Source: CAZJHX01 sp964545715 (GTDB lineage: Bacteria; Myxococcota_A; UBA9042; GCA-2863065). From it: DNA of 64,000 bases. The position numbers and the translations under genes were made by a program. Below, piece by piece: positions 34,036 through 42,761 of this stretch. The first letter of the stretch is position 1. Every line of letters starts with the position of its first letter. Location of the stretch: the NCBI GenBank assembly GCA_964545715.1, contig CAZJHX010000006.1, positions 1-64,000 of the forward strand. The letters are read 5' to 3'. The notes beneath the pieces were generated by a model that saw only the letters and a list, made by a program, of their open reading frames with translations, was not told the DNA's origin and did no database searches.

Positions 34036-35423
34036 CGCTCGGTGCGTTGGCGATCCTGGTCGCCGGCTGCAGCAGCTCGGGTACGCGACCGACGCCGGTA
34101 GACGCCGGGCCGCGGCAAGCGACCATCCTCGTCTTCTCTGACCTGCGCGGCACATTGAAGCCGTGCGGGTGCTCGCCGGATCTGCAGCGCGGCGGCGTGG
34201 CGCGGGTCACCGATCATGTCGAGAAGGTGCGCAAGTCGACGCCGGACGCGGCGCTGTTTCACGCGGGTGATCTGCTGATCGACGACGAGGGCATCCCCAA
34301 GGTGCGCGGCGCTCAGATAACCCGACGGACGGAGGCGATCGCCGCGTCGCTGCAGCGCATGGGGCTGACGGCCGCCACACTGGGACCGCACGACTTGAAA
34401 GAGGGCCTGGACTGGCTCGAGAAACACCTGCCGCTGGTCAAGGCGCCGATCGTCGTCACCAACGTGGCCGGTCCGCGCTGGGGCAAGCTGGTGTCGTCGC
34501 GGCTGCTGCTCAAGGTGGGCGCGGTGCGGGTCGGGGTCATCGGCCTGGTGCCGTCGTCCTCACCGGGGGCGACTGATGCGAAGGCGGCGGCGATCGCGGC
34601 GGCTGAAGCACTGCGAAGAGAGGGGGCGGACGTCGTCATCGCCCTGAGCTCGCTGGGTCTCCGGCAGTCCAAGCGGCTGCTGCGCAAGGGTATCGGCGTG
34701 GACATGCTGCTGGCCGCGGGACAGGGGCTCAAGGCGCTGGTAACGGACGAGGTGGAGCCCTTTGATGCCGCGTCGCTGTTCCAGAGCTATGTGCAGGGCG
34801 GACAGGTCGGGCGCGTGGACATCGTCGCCAACGGCGGCGGTGCGGTCACCTATGTGGAGCCCACAAAGATGCCACCCGCGGAGGGCAGCCACTTCCGGTA
34901 CGCGCTGACGCCCATCGGCTGGGATCTGCCGCAAAACGCGGAGGTCGCGGCGATCATGAAGGCGTACGACGGCGACCTGAAGGCCATCAACCTGGCCAGC
35001 GCGGGGACGCTGCCGGAGCTGAAGCCGGGCCAGGCGTCGTACGTGGGCGTCCAAAAGTGCCTGGAGTGCCACGAAGAGACCAAGACGTTCTGGGAGAAGG
35101 ACCAGCACGCCAAGGCCTGGCACACGCTGGTCGTGGACAACAAGACCTTCGACCTGGAGTGCGTCAGCTGCCACGCCACCGGCTACGGCAAGGCGGGCGG
35201 CTCGATTCTGGGCGCGATGAAGAACCTGACCGACGTGCAATGCGAGGTCTGCCACGGCCCGGGCAGCGCGCACGTGGAGGACGAGAGCGCCGAGTCGATC
35301 CGCCTGCAGGTGAAGCAGTTCGTGTGCGTGAAATGCCATAACAAGAAGCACTCGACCGGGTTCAACTACGACATGTATCGCAGCAGGCTGCTCGTGCCGG
35401 GTCACGGCAAGCCGCTGAAATAG
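34008..35423 (+). CDS. Lipoprotein: metallophosphoesterase/5'-nucleotidase-like domain plus tetrahaem cytochrome c
   Basis: 471 residues from a TTG start inside the preceding gene. Signal KALALGALAILVAGC is a lipobox type. Residues 37-320 resemble periplasmic 5'-nucleotidases (VFSDLRGTLKPCGCSPDLQR, FHAGDLLIDDEG, ATLGPHDL, VGVIGLVP). Key metal ligands look altered: D-x-H is DLR, GNHD/E is GPHD, and the usual SHLG is SSLG. Residues 350-450 carry four CxxCH haem sites at 351 (CLECH), 385 (CVSCH), 412 (CEVCH) and 440 (CVKCH), as in the cytochrome c554 group. It is likely a membrane-anchored electron carrier with a degenerate phosphatase fold. Confidence 0.82.
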   Translation: MQIGRYKALALGALAILVAGCSSSGTRPTPVDAGPRQATILVFSDLRGTLKPCGCSPDLQRGGVARVTDHVEKVRKSTPDAALFHAGDLLIDDEGIPKVRGAQITRRTEAIAASLQRMGLTAATLGPHDLKEGLDWLEKHLPLVKAPIVVTNVAGPRWGKLVSSRLLLKVGAVRVGVIGLVPSSSPGATDAKAAAIAAAEALRREGADVVIALSSLGLRQSKRLLRKGIGVDMLLAAGQGLKALVTDEVEPFDAASLFQSYVQGGQVGRVDIVANGGGAVTYVEPTKMPPAEGSHFRYALTPIGWDLPQNAEVAAIMKAYDGDLKAINLASAGTLPELKPGQASYVGVQKCLECHEETKTFWEKDQHAKAWHTLVVDNKTFDLECVSCHATGYGKAGGSILGAMKNLTDVQCEVCHGPGSAHVEDESAESIRLQVKQFVCVKCHNKKHSTGFNYDMYRSRLLVPGHGKPLK

Positions 35424-35426
35424 CCA

Positions 35427-35870
35427 ATGCACGTCGTTCTGGTAGAGCCTCAGATCCCGCAAAACACCGGCAGCATCGGGCGCCTGTGCGCGGGTCACGA
35501 TGTGTGCCTGCATCTGATCAAGCCGCTGGGCTTTGAGCTGAGCGACAAGTATCTCAAGCGCGCCGGGCTGGACTATTGGCCGCACATCGACCTGACGGTG
35601 CACGAGACCCTGGCGCAGGCGTTGGAGCAGCTGCCGGGCCCTGCCTGGTTCTTCAGCGCGCGAGCGACGCGGCACCACTGGGACGTGACCTATGGACCGG
35701 ACGACGTGCTGGTGTTCGGACGCGAAGCGGACGGGCTGCCTGAGGTGATGAAGGCACGATACGCGGACCGACTGGTGAAGGTGCCGCACAACGACAACAT
35801 CCGCAGTCTGAACCTGGCCAGCACGGTCGCAGTCGTCGTGTATGAGGCCCTCAGACAGCAAAGGGTGTAG
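35427..35870 (+). CDS. trmL: tRNA (cytidine/uridine-34-2'-O)-methyltransferase TrmL
   Basis: 147 residues, a compact SPOUT enzyme that 2'-O-methylates the wobble base of tRNALeu. It begins MHVVLVEPQIPQNTGSIGRL; LVFGREADGLPEVM and VKVPHNDNIRSLNLASTVAV form the knotted SAM site. E. coli TrmL is 157 residues. It starts 3 bases after the cytochrome lipoprotein. Confidence 0.93.
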   Translation: MHVVLVEPQIPQNTGSIGRLCAGHDVCLHLIKPLGFELSDKYLKRAGLDYWPHIDLTVHETLAQALEQLPGPAWFFSARATRHHWDVTYGPDDVLVFGREADGLPEVMKARYADRLVKVPHNDNIRSLNLASTVAVVVYEALRQQRV

Positions 35871-35879
35871 GGTGGGATC

Positions 35880-36416
35880 ATGCGCTTGAGAGACCTGAGC
35901 GAACGCAATGTTCTGGACGCCATCGAAGCGTTCTACAAGCAATGCAACGCCCACGCTGCGGCGGTGGCGCGCACCGTCAGCAATGCCAGCTATGGGCTGC
36001 CCCGAACACCGCGACGGTTGGGCTACAGCGAGTTTCCGTACTTTTACGCGGTCGACCTGTACGAGCTGTTTGACTATGCGCGCGGCCGCCGGCAGATGAG
36101 CTCCAGCTACGTCGATGAAAAGTGTGAGGCGCTGATGGGGTTGATGACGGCGACCATCGGCGGGTGGACCGCCACCGTTGACTGGGAGACCTTCGTGGAG
36201 ACGCCGATCGGCCTGTGCATTCTGGCGTGCGGTGCGCGACGGGCACTACGCCGTGACGGCGGGACCCTGACCGTGGCCGAGATCGCGGTGTTATCCGGGA
36301 TGTCCGCCGAGCAGATGGCTCGGGCGGGGCTGCAGCCGACGTCGGATGAAGGCGACCCCGTGTTTGACGTGGATCCAGTGCGAGCGCTGTTTCAGGACCG
36401 CGGGATACCTATCTGA
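35880..36416 (+). CDS. Hypothetical cytosolic protein with possible C-terminal HTH
   Basis: 178 residues, no signal or membrane segment, family not recognised. The N-terminal half is helical with many aromatic residues (GYSEFPYFYAVDLYELFDYA). The C-terminal LTVAEIAVLSGMSAEQMARA followed by DPVFDVDPVRALFQDRGI has the spacing of a helix-turn-helix joined to a short winged segment, as in excisionase-like DNA readers, but this is tentative. TAGGGT lies six bases before the ATG and no Shine-Dalgarno is seen. Confidence 0.6.
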   Translation: MRLRDLSERNVLDAIEAFYKQCNAHAAAVARTVSNASYGLPRTPRRLGYSEFPYFYAVDLYELFDYARGRRQMSSSYVDEKCEALMGLMTATIGGWTATVDWETFVETPIGLCILACGARRALRRDGGTLTVAEIAVLSGMSAEQMARAGLQPTSDEGDPVFDVDPVRALFQDRGIPI

Positions 36417-36442
36417 GGGGCTCGCGCCTGGCTGCCGCGACC

Positions 36443-37132
36443 GTGCTGGTCGCGCTGTTGACGCCTGCCCCGGCGGCGGCCGTCTGGAACAACCCGCGCG
36501 AGATCGTGCACAACACCGCTGCTGTACTTGAGCAGGGCGAGCTGCTGGTGGGCGTGGTCACCCCCGTCGCGTACGGCATCACCGACTCGATCATGCTGCA
36601 CATGCACCCGATTCTATGGGCGCTGCTGACGCCGAACGCCGGTCTGCGGATCTCGGTGTTCGACAGCGACGTGTTCCGCCTGTCACTGACGTCCGAGGTG
36701 GGCGCCACGATCACGGAAGGCAGCGCGCGGCCGCCCGACGATCGCCCGCTGGGACACGTCAACGGCGGCGTGGCCAGCACGTTCAACGTCGGCGGCGGAG
36801 TGCTGATCTCGGCGGCCGCCGGCTACCAGCACGACTTCTCGGAGCGCATCGACGGGGAGGTTGCGGACGACGACAGCTTCATCTGGCACCTCGGCGTCAA
36901 CTGGCTGATCACGCCCAAGCACCTGATTCTGACGACGGGCGGCGCGCAGTACTCCACGCGCCAGAGCGGCCTCAAGGCGCCGTTTGGGTCTATCGTCTAC
37001 GCGTACGCCTTTGACGGCGGCGGACGGCTCGGGCTCGGTGTGGCGGCCGGCACGTTCCCGGTCGCGATCGACAAAGACGACATCCGTACGGTGAACGTCT
37101 GGCCGGTCATCGACTGGTGGAAGCGCTTCTAG
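36443..37132 (+). CDS. Secreted, probable outer-membrane beta-barrel protein
   Basis: 229 residues from GTG at 36443. The mature part (after TPAPAAA) is rich in alternating strands ending in aromatics (LLVGVVTPVAYGITDSIMLH, LRISVFDSDVFRLSLTSEVG, FIWHLGVNWLITPKHLILTT) and ends in WWKRF, a C-terminal Phe typical of barrels. From GTG the signal is short and has no basic residue. A CTG at 36413, overlapping the previous TGA as CTGA, would give MRGSRLAAATVLVALL, a full signal peptide. No in-frame ATG, GTG or TTG lies between them. Function unknown. Confidence 0.7.
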   Translation: MLVALLTPAPAAAVWNNPREIVHNTAAVLEQGELLVGVVTPVAYGITDSIMLHMHPILWALLTPNAGLRISVFDSDVFRLSLTSEVGATITEGSARPPDDRPLGHVNGGVASTFNVGGGVLISAAAGYQHDFSERIDGEVADDDSFIWHLGVNWLITPKHLILTTGGAQYSTRQSGLKAPFGSIVYAYAFDGGGRLGLGVAAGTFPVAIDKDDIRTVNVWPVIDWWKRF

Positions 37133-37139
37133 CAGCTCG

Positions 37140-37439
37140 CTAGTGGTACATCTTCTTCGTACTGCCTGAGACCTCGGGGATGGTCCCGAAGCGGTCCTCG
37201 TACTTTTTGATGTTCTCGGTCAATGCGCGCAGCAGCTGCTTGGCGTGGCGCGGACTGGTGATCGTCCGCGAGTGCACTTTGGCCTTGGGCTGCTGCGGCT
37301 GCACATAGATGAAGTCAAAGACAAACTCCGTCTCGGTGTGGTTCAGCATGACGAGGTTGGAGTACCGCCCCTGGGCGACCTCATCGTCGAGCTGAATGTG
37401 GAGCTTGATCTGCTTCGGCGTCGGCTTCTCGCTGGACAT
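37140..37439 (-). CDS. DUF3467 family protein
   Basis: 99 residues. The pattern QIKLHIQLDDEVAQGRYSNL, then VMLNHTETEFVFDFIYVQPQ and a SRTITSPRHAKQLLRALTEN helix fits DUF3467, small cytosolic proteins of unknown role. ATG at 37439 is chosen; GTG three codons earlier is possible. It is divergent from glpK. Confidence 0.88.
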   Translation of the reverse strand: MSSEKPTPKQIKLHIQLDDEVAQGRYSNLVMLNHTETEFVFDFIYVQPQQPKAKVHSRTITSPRHAKQLLRALTENIKKYEDRFGTIPEVSGSTKKMYH

Positions 37440-37498
37440 GACGCGCACTTTAACACTAATTCTGTGCGCGATTCTGAGTAAGGAAGAAGGAGCTGACG

Positions 37499-38980
37499 AT
37501 GGCGGCTGAGAACGTACTGTCGATCGACCAGGGCACCACTGGGACCACGGTCATCATTTTGGATCCGGACCTGAACGTGCTCGGCAAGGCCAACTCCGAG
37601 TTTCCGCAGATCTATCCAAAGCCGGGCTGGGTCGAGCACGATCCGGAGGCGATCTGGAAGAGCACGACCGACACGATCGGGCTGGCGCTCTCCAACGCGG
37701 GCGTGGGCGGAGACACCATCGCGGCGATCGGGATCACAAACCAGCGCGAGACGACGGTGATCTGGGATCGCGAGACATCGGCGCCGATACACAACGCCAT
37801 TGTCTGGCAGTGTCGCCGCACGTCGGAGCGGTGTGATGCGCTGAAGGCCGCGGGTCGCGAGGAGATCTTCAAAGAGCGGACGGGCCTGGTGCTGGACGCG
37901 TACTTCTCGGGCACGAAGGTCGAGTGGATCCTGAACAAGGTGCCGGGTTCGCGCGCGAAGGCGGAGCGCGGGGATCTGTGCTTCGGCACGATCGACAGCT
38001 ACCTGGTGTGGAAGCTGTCGGCCGGCGCCACGCACATCACCGATGCGACCAACGCCTCGCGCACGCTGCTGTTCAACATCCATGAGATGCGCTGGGACGA
38101 GGACCTGTGCAACATCCTCAACGTGCCCGAGGCGATGCTGCCCGAGGTGCGCAGCTGCAGTGAGGTCTATACGCACACCCGCGGGGTGCCCGGTCTGCCC
38201 GACGGCATCCCGGTGGCGGGCATCGCAGGCGATCAGCAGGCCGCGCTCTTTGGTCAGGCGTGCTTCGACATGGGCCAGGCCAAGTGCACGTACGGCACGG
38301 GCGCCTTTTTGCTGGTGAACACGGGCCTGGAGCCGCGGCAATCGCAGCACGGGATGCTGACGACAGTGGCGTGGCGTCTGGGTCAGGAGACGACCTACGC
38401 CGTCGAGGGCAGCGCGTTCATCGCGGGCGCGGCCGTTCAGTGGCTGCGCGACGGCCTGGGCTTGATCGGCACGGCCCCTGAGATCGAGGCGCTGGCCGGC
38501 TCGGTGGAGGACAGCGGCGGCGTGACCTTTGTACCGGCGCTGGCCGGGCTGGGTGCACCGCACTGGCGGCAGGACGCGCGCGGCGCCTTCTTCGGCATCA
38601 CGCGGGGCACCACGCGGGCTCACCTGGCGCGCGCTGTGCTGGACGGCATCGCCTTGCAGATCGCGGACATCCTGGGCGCCATGGAAGAGGACATGGGCTC
38701 GCCCATCACAGAGCTGCGGGTCGACGGCGGCGCGTGCAAGAACAACCTGATGATGCAGTTTCAAGCCGACGTGCTCGAGACCACCATCGTGCGCCCGACG
38801 CTCATCGAGACCACGGCGTTTGGCGCCGCTTTCCTGGCCGGGCTGGCGGTCGGCGTCTGGGACAGCCTGGATGCCGTCAAAGAGGCGTGGCTGCAGGACC
38901 GCCGCTTCGAGCCCGCGATGGAGAAAGAGGCGGTTCAGGAGTACCTGGCGCAATGGAGCTCGGCGGTCGCCCGGGCATAG
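37499..38980 (+). CDS. glpK: Glycerol kinase
   Basis: 493 residues (E. coli 502). It phosphorylates glycerol with ATP. FGGY-family motifs: LSIDQGTTGTTVIILD (phosphate loop), HDPEAIWKST, NQRETTVIWDRETSAPIHNA, FSGTKVEWIL, GIAGDQQAALFGQACF and the C-terminal LRVDGGACKNNLMMQFQADV. The catalytic-type Asp is in IAGDQQA. GGAG lies about 6 bases before the ATG. No glpF or glpD adjoins; regulation of the gene is not evident. Confidence 0.97.
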   Translation: MAAENVLSIDQGTTGTTVIILDPDLNVLGKANSEFPQIYPKPGWVEHDPEAIWKSTTDTIGLALSNAGVGGDTIAAIGITNQRETTVIWDRETSAPIHNAIVWQCRRTSERCDALKAAGREEIFKERTGLVLDAYFSGTKVEWILNKVPGSRAKAERGDLCFGTIDSYLVWKLSAGATHITDATNASRTLLFNIHEMRWDEDLCNILNVPEAMLPEVRSCSEVYTHTRGVPGLPDGIPVAGIAGDQQAALFGQACFDMGQAKCTYGTGAFLLVNTGLEPRQSQHGMLTTVAWRLGQETTYAVEGSAFIAGAAVQWLRDGLGLIGTAPEIEALAGSVEDSGGVTFVPALAGLGAPHWRQDARGAFFGITRGTTRAHLARAVLDGIALQIADILGAMEEDMGSPITELRVDGGACKNNLMMQFQADVLETTIVRPTLIETTAFGAAFLAGLAVGVWDSLDAVKEAWLQDRRFEPAMEKEAVQEYLAQWSSAVARA

Positions 38981-39007
38981 TCCTCACTCCACAAGGGTTG
39001 ATCTGTC

Positions 39008-39035
39008 TTGACACCCCCGGCGCGCGGTATATATT
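39008..39035 (+). promoter_or_regulatory. rho promoter
   Basis: TTGACA at 39008-39013, a 16-base spacer and TATATT at 39030-39035, near consensus. The start would be about 39043, giving a leader of about 60 bases before rho. The leader has no clear hairpin. Confidence 0.7.
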
Positions 39036-39105
39036 TCGCGCCACACATCCTACCCACACGTTCCGGCTCCCATACGAAAGAGCCCCTTCCTGAACGAGGA
39101 AACAT

Positions 39106-40353
39106 ATGAATCTCAAAGATTTGAAAGAGAAGAAGATCAGCGGACTGGTCAAGATGGCCGGCGAGCTCGGTGTTGATAACGCGCGCAACCTGCGCAAGCA
39201 CGAGCTTATTTTCGCGATCCTCCAGGCGCAGACCGAGAAAAACGGCCTGATTTACGGTGAGGGCGTCCTTCAGACGCTGCCCGACGGCTTCGGCTTCCTG
39301 CGCGCCCCCGACTACAACTACTTTCCCGGCAGCGACGACATCTACGTGTCGCCGTCGCAGATTCGGCGCTTCAACCTGCGCACCGGCGACACCGTCTCCG
39401 GTCAGATCCGCCCCCCGAAAGAGGGTGAGCGGTACTTCGCGCTGTTGAAGGTCGAGGCGGTCAACTTCGAGGAGCCCGAGCGGGCGCGCGACAAGGTTCT
39501 CTTTGACAACCTGACTCCGCTGTACCCCGACGAGAAGCTCAGCCTGGAGTTCGACTCCAAGAACTACAGCACCCGGATCATCGACCTGCTGACGCCGCTG
39601 GGCAAAGGTCAGCGCGCGCTGATCGTGTCCCCGCCGCGCGCTGGTAAGACGGTCCTGCTGCAGGACATCGCCAACGGCATCGCCCGCAACCACAAAGAGG
39701 TCTACCTGATCGTGCTGCTCATCGACGAGCGGCCCGAGGAGGTCACCGACATGGAGCGCAGCGTGCACGCCGAGGTCATCAGCTCGACGTTTGATGAGCC
39801 GGCTCAGCGCCACGTTCAGGTGGCCGAGATGGTCATCGAGAAGGCCAAGCGCCTGGTCGAGCACAAGCGCGACGTGGTCATCCTGTTGGACTCGATTACG
39901 CGTCTGGCGCGTGCCTACAACACCGTGGTTCCGCCGTCCGGCAAGATCCTGTCCGGTGGTGTTGACTCCAACGCGCTGCACAAGCCCAAGCGGTTCTTCG
40001 GCGCGGCCCGAAACATCGAAGAGGGCGGCAGCCTGACGATCATCGGCACGGCGCTCATCGACACGGGCTCCCGCATGGATGAGGTCATCTTCGAGGAGTT
40101 CAAGGGCACCGGCAACAGCGAGGTCCACCTGGACCGCAAGCTCATGGAGAAGCGCATCTTCCCGTGCCTGGACATCAACAAGTCCGGCACCCGTAAAGAA
40201 GAGCTGCTCATGGACGCCACGCACCTCAGCCGGATCTGGATCCTGCGTCAGCTGCTGCATCCATTGAATGTCATCGACTCGATGGAGTTCCTGCTGGACA
40301 AGCTGGCCAAGACGGAGAGCAACCGCGACTTCGTCGAGAGCATGAGCGGCTGA
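39106..40353 (+). CDS. rho: Transcription termination factor Rho
   Basis: 415 residues (E. coli 419). The N-terminal Rho_N domain MNLKDLKEKKISGLVKMAGE is followed by the CSD RNA-binding domain (GVLQTLPDGFGFLRAPDYNY). The ATPase has Walker A SPPRAGKTVLLQ, Walker B VVILLDSITRLARAYN, and the Q/R-loop region FGAARNIEEGGSLTIIGTAL. The hexamer loads on untranslated RNA and stops transcription. There is no N-terminal insertion of the kind seen in actinobacteria. Bicyclomycin-pocket sequences look ordinary. Confidence 0.98.
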   Translation: MNLKDLKEKKISGLVKMAGELGVDNARNLRKHELIFAILQAQTEKNGLIYGEGVLQTLPDGFGFLRAPDYNYFPGSDDIYVSPSQIRRFNLRTGDTVSGQIRPPKEGERYFALLKVEAVNFEEPERARDKVLFDNLTPLYPDEKLSLEFDSKNYSTRIIDLLTPLGKGQRALIVSPPRAGKTVLLQDIANGIARNHKEVYLIVLLIDERPEEVTDMERSVHAEVISSTFDEPAQRHVQVAEMVIEKAKRLVEHKRDVVILLDSITRLARAYNTVVPPSGKILSGGVDSNALHKPKRFFGAARNIEEGGSLTIIGTALIDTGSRMDEVIFEEFKGTGNSEVHLDRKLMEKRIFPCLDINKSGTRKEELLMDATHLSRIWILRQLLHPLNVIDSMEFLLDKLAKTESNRDFVESMSG

Positions 40354-40388
40354 TCCAGCGGTCACCGTTCCCATTAACTGATTGCAAA

Positions 40389-40427
40389 CAGCGTCAGATC
40401 CGTGCTACTTCGCCGCGTCTGACGCTG
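40389..40427 (+). promoter_or_regulatory. Stem-loop in the rpmE leader
   Basis: CAGCGTCAGA at 40389-40398 pairs perfectly with TCTGACGCTG at 40418-40427 around a 19-base loop. It lies between the rho stop and the rpmE ribosome-binding site GGGAGG (40433-40438). No U-run follows, so it is not an intrinsic terminator. A control site for L31 translation or an mRNA-processing site is possible. Confidence 0.5.
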
Positions 40428-40443
40428 AACCAGGGAGGCCATC

Positions 40444-40650
40444 ATGCGCCAGGGCATTCACCCGGACTATAAAGACGCCAAGATCAACTGCGCGTGCGGC
40501 GCTATCTATGTGACCCGCTCGACCCGCGGTGACTTCAGCGTTGAGATTTGCGCCAACTGCCACCCGTTCTACACGGGCAAGCAGAAGATCGTCGATACGG
40601 CCGGTCGCGTCGACCGGTTCCGCCGCCGGTACGCACACCTTAGCAAGTAG
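40444..40650 (+). CDS. rpmE: 50S ribosomal protein L31 (zinc-binding form)
   Basis: 68 residues. It bridges the subunits on the large ribosomal subunit. It begins MRQGIHPDYKDAKINCACGA and keeps the Cys pairs CACG and CANCH that bind zinc, so it is the C+ type rather than a zinc-free paralogue. HPFYTGKQKIVDTAGRVDRF is the signature. It lies between rho and prfA, a common bacterial order. Confidence 0.97.
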   Translation: MRQGIHPDYKDAKINCACGAIYVTRSTRGDFSVEICANCHPFYTGKQKIVDTAGRVDRFRRRYAHLSK

Positions 40651-40656
40651 CCGCCC

Positions 40657-41724
40657 GTGCTCGCCAAGCTGGCTGAGGTCGAGGCGCGGCATCAGGACGT
40701 CGTCGCTCTCATGGGCGATCCCGACGTCGTCACGGACATCTCACGTTATCGGGAGCTCGCCACCGAGCACCGAGCGCTGACTCCGATCGTCGAGAGCTAT
40801 CAGGAATACAAGTCCCTGTTGGAGCAGGTCGAGGAGGGCAAGACCTTCCTCGATGACGACGATCCCGATATGCGCGTGATGGCCAAAGAGCAGATCGAGA
40901 CCGCCGAGGCGCAGCTGCCGGCCCTGGAGCAGCGCATCAAGATCATGCTGCTGCCCAAGGACCCCAACGACGAGAAGAACGTCATCTTGGAGATCCGCGC
41001 CGGGACGGGCGGCGACGAGGCCGCGCTCTTCGCCGGCGACGTGTTTCGGATGTACTGCCGGTACGCCGAGAGCAAGCGGTGGAAAGTCGACGTCCTCAGC
41101 AAGAACGAGAACAACATCGGCGGTCTGAAAGAGATCATCTGCCAGATCGCGGGTAACGCGGTCTACAGCCAGCTGAAGTACGAGAGCGGTGTGCATCGCG
41201 TCCAGCGTGTGCCGGTGACGGAGACGCAGGGCCGCGTTCACACCAGCGCGTGCACGGTTGCGATTCTGCCCGAGGCGGACGAGGTCGAGTTAAATCTGCC
41301 GGCGACGGACCTGCGCATCGACACCTATCGCGCCAGCGGACCGGGTGGACAGAGCGTCAACACGACGGACAGCGCCATTCGTGTCACACACCTGCCGACC
41401 GGCCTGGTCGTGCAGTGCCAGGACGAGAAGAGCCAGCACAAGAACAAGGCTAAGGCGCTGACGGTTCTGCGTGCGCGCGTGCTGGAGAAGATGCAGCAAG
41501 AGGCGCACGACGAGCGCGCTGCCGACCGCCGAGCGCAGGTTGGCAGTGGCGACCGCTCAGAGCGGATTCGAACGTACAACTTTCCGCAGAACCGGCTGAC
41601 CGATCATCGCATCGGGCTGACGCTCTACAAGCTCGATCAGGTCATGGTCGGCGGTCTGGTGCAGGTGATCGACCCGGTCATCGCGTACTTCCAGGCCGAG
41701 CAGCTCAAGGGCACGGAGATCTAG
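40657..41724 (+). CDS. prfA: Peptide chain release factor 1
   Basis: 355 residues. It reads UAA and UAG stop codons. The codon-reading tripeptide is PVT (in RVPVTETQGRVHTSACT), the RF1 pattern. The catalytic GGQ is in RASGPGGQSVNTTDSAIR. It starts at GTG 40657, 6 bases after rpmE. Its TAG overlaps the ruvB TAG on the other strand within the palindrome CTAG. The methylase prmC does not follow it here. Confidence 0.97.
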   Translation: MLAKLAEVEARHQDVVALMGDPDVVTDISRYRELATEHRALTPIVESYQEYKSLLEQVEEGKTFLDDDDPDMRVMAKEQIETAEAQLPALEQRIKIMLLPKDPNDEKNVILEIRAGTGGDEAALFAGDVFRMYCRYAESKRWKVDVLSKNENNIGGLKEIICQIAGNAVYSQLKYESGVHRVQRVPVTETQGRVHTSACTVAILPEADEVELNLPATDLRIDTYRASGPGGQSVNTTDSAIRVTHLPTGLVVQCQDEKSQHKNKAKALTVLRARVLEKMQQEAHDERAADRRAQVGSGDRSERIRTYNFPQNRLTDHRIGLTLYKLDQVMVGGLVQVIDPVIAYFQAEQLKGTEI

Positions 41725-42758
41725 AACAAGTCGCGCTGAGGCTTCGGCTTCGTGCTTTCGGGCGGGGTGAGGCCCAGGTGCGTGTAGGCGCGACCCGTGG
41801 CCATGCGACCGCGGCTGGTGCGCTTGATGAAGCCCTCCTGAAGCAGGTACGGCTCGTAGACGTCCTCCAGCGTGTCGCGCTCCTCGTTGAGGGCGGCGCT
41901 CATGGTCTCGATGCCGACGGGGCCGCCGGTAAACTTGTCGATCAGGCACGTCAGGTAGCGGCGGTCCATGTGATCCAGCCCGCGCGCGTCGATCTCGAGG
42001 CAGTCCAGCGCGTACATGGCGATGGCCTGACTGATGTGTCCGTCACCCTCGACATCGGCGTAGTCACGCACGCGGCGCAGCAGGCGGTTGGCGATGCGCG
42101 GGGTCCCACGCGCGCGGCGTGCGATCTCGGTGGAGCCCTCCTTGTCGCAGGGCACCTTGAGGATCTCGGCCGAGCGCTGGACGATTCGCGCCAGCTCGTC
42201 GGCGGTGTAGTAGCCGAGCTGCGCATGAAACCCGAAGCGGTCGCGAAGGGGCGAGGTCAACAGCCCGGTGCGCGTAGTGGCGCCGACCAGCGTAAAGGGC
42301 GGCAGCGGCAGCTTCACGTTGCGCGCGTGGGCCCCCTCACCAACGATGAGATCGTATTGAAAGTCCTCCATCGCGGGATAGAGGTTCTCCTCCACCGCCG
42401 GGTTCAGCCGGTGGATCTCATCGATGAAGAGCACGTCGCGCTCTTTGAGGTTGGTCAGGATGCCGGCCATGTCGCCCTTCTTCTCCAGGGCGGGGCCGCT
42501 GGTGACCTGCACGTCGACCCCAAGCTCTTCGCCGATGATGTACGCAAGGGTGGTCTTGCCCAGCCCCGGAGGGCCCGCAAACAACATGTGATCCAGGGCC
42601 TCGCCGCGCTTTCGAGCCGCTTTCACAAAGACGCGCAGGTTGCTGAGAATGCGCTCCTGGCCCACGTACTCCTCGAACGACTTCGGCCGCAGGGACTTGT
42701 CGTAGCCGGGGTCGTCGGGCCGCTCGATCGGGCTGACGAATCGATCGGTGGTGTCCAT
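41721..42758 (-). CDS. ruvB: Holliday junction helicase RuvB
   Basis: 345 residues. This AAA+ motor drives branch migration. N-terminal LRPKSFEEYVGQERILSNL; Walker A FAGPPGLGKTTLAYI; Walker B DVLFIDEIHRLNP; sensor 1 GATTRTGLLTSPLRDRFG; then the winged-helix C-terminus GGPVGIETMSAALNEERDTL. It is downstream of ruvA by 3 bases, in order ruvC-ruvA-ruvB. Confidence 0.98.
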   Translation of the reverse strand: MDTTDRFVSPIERPDDPGYDKSLRPKSFEEYVGQERILSNLRVFVKAARKRGEALDHMLFAGPPGLGKTTLAYIIGEELGVDVQVTSGPALEKKGDMAGILTNLKERDVLFIDEIHRLNPAVEENLYPAMEDFQYDLIVGEGAHARNVKLPLPPFTLVGATTRTGLLTSPLRDRFGFHAQLGYYTADELARIVQRSAEILKVPCDKEGSTEIARRARGTPRIANRLLRRVRDYADVEGDGHISQAIAMYALDCLEIDARGLDHMDRRYLTCLIDKFTGGPVGIETMSAALNEERDTLEDVYEPYLLQEGFIKRTSRGRMATGRAYTHLGLTPPESTKPKPQRDLF

Positions 42759-42761
42759 GGG

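Noticed and set aside
38981..40443. tRNA genes in the longer gaps
   Set aside because: Intergenic intervals here and elsewhere are short and none shows a cloverleaf or T-loop sequence.
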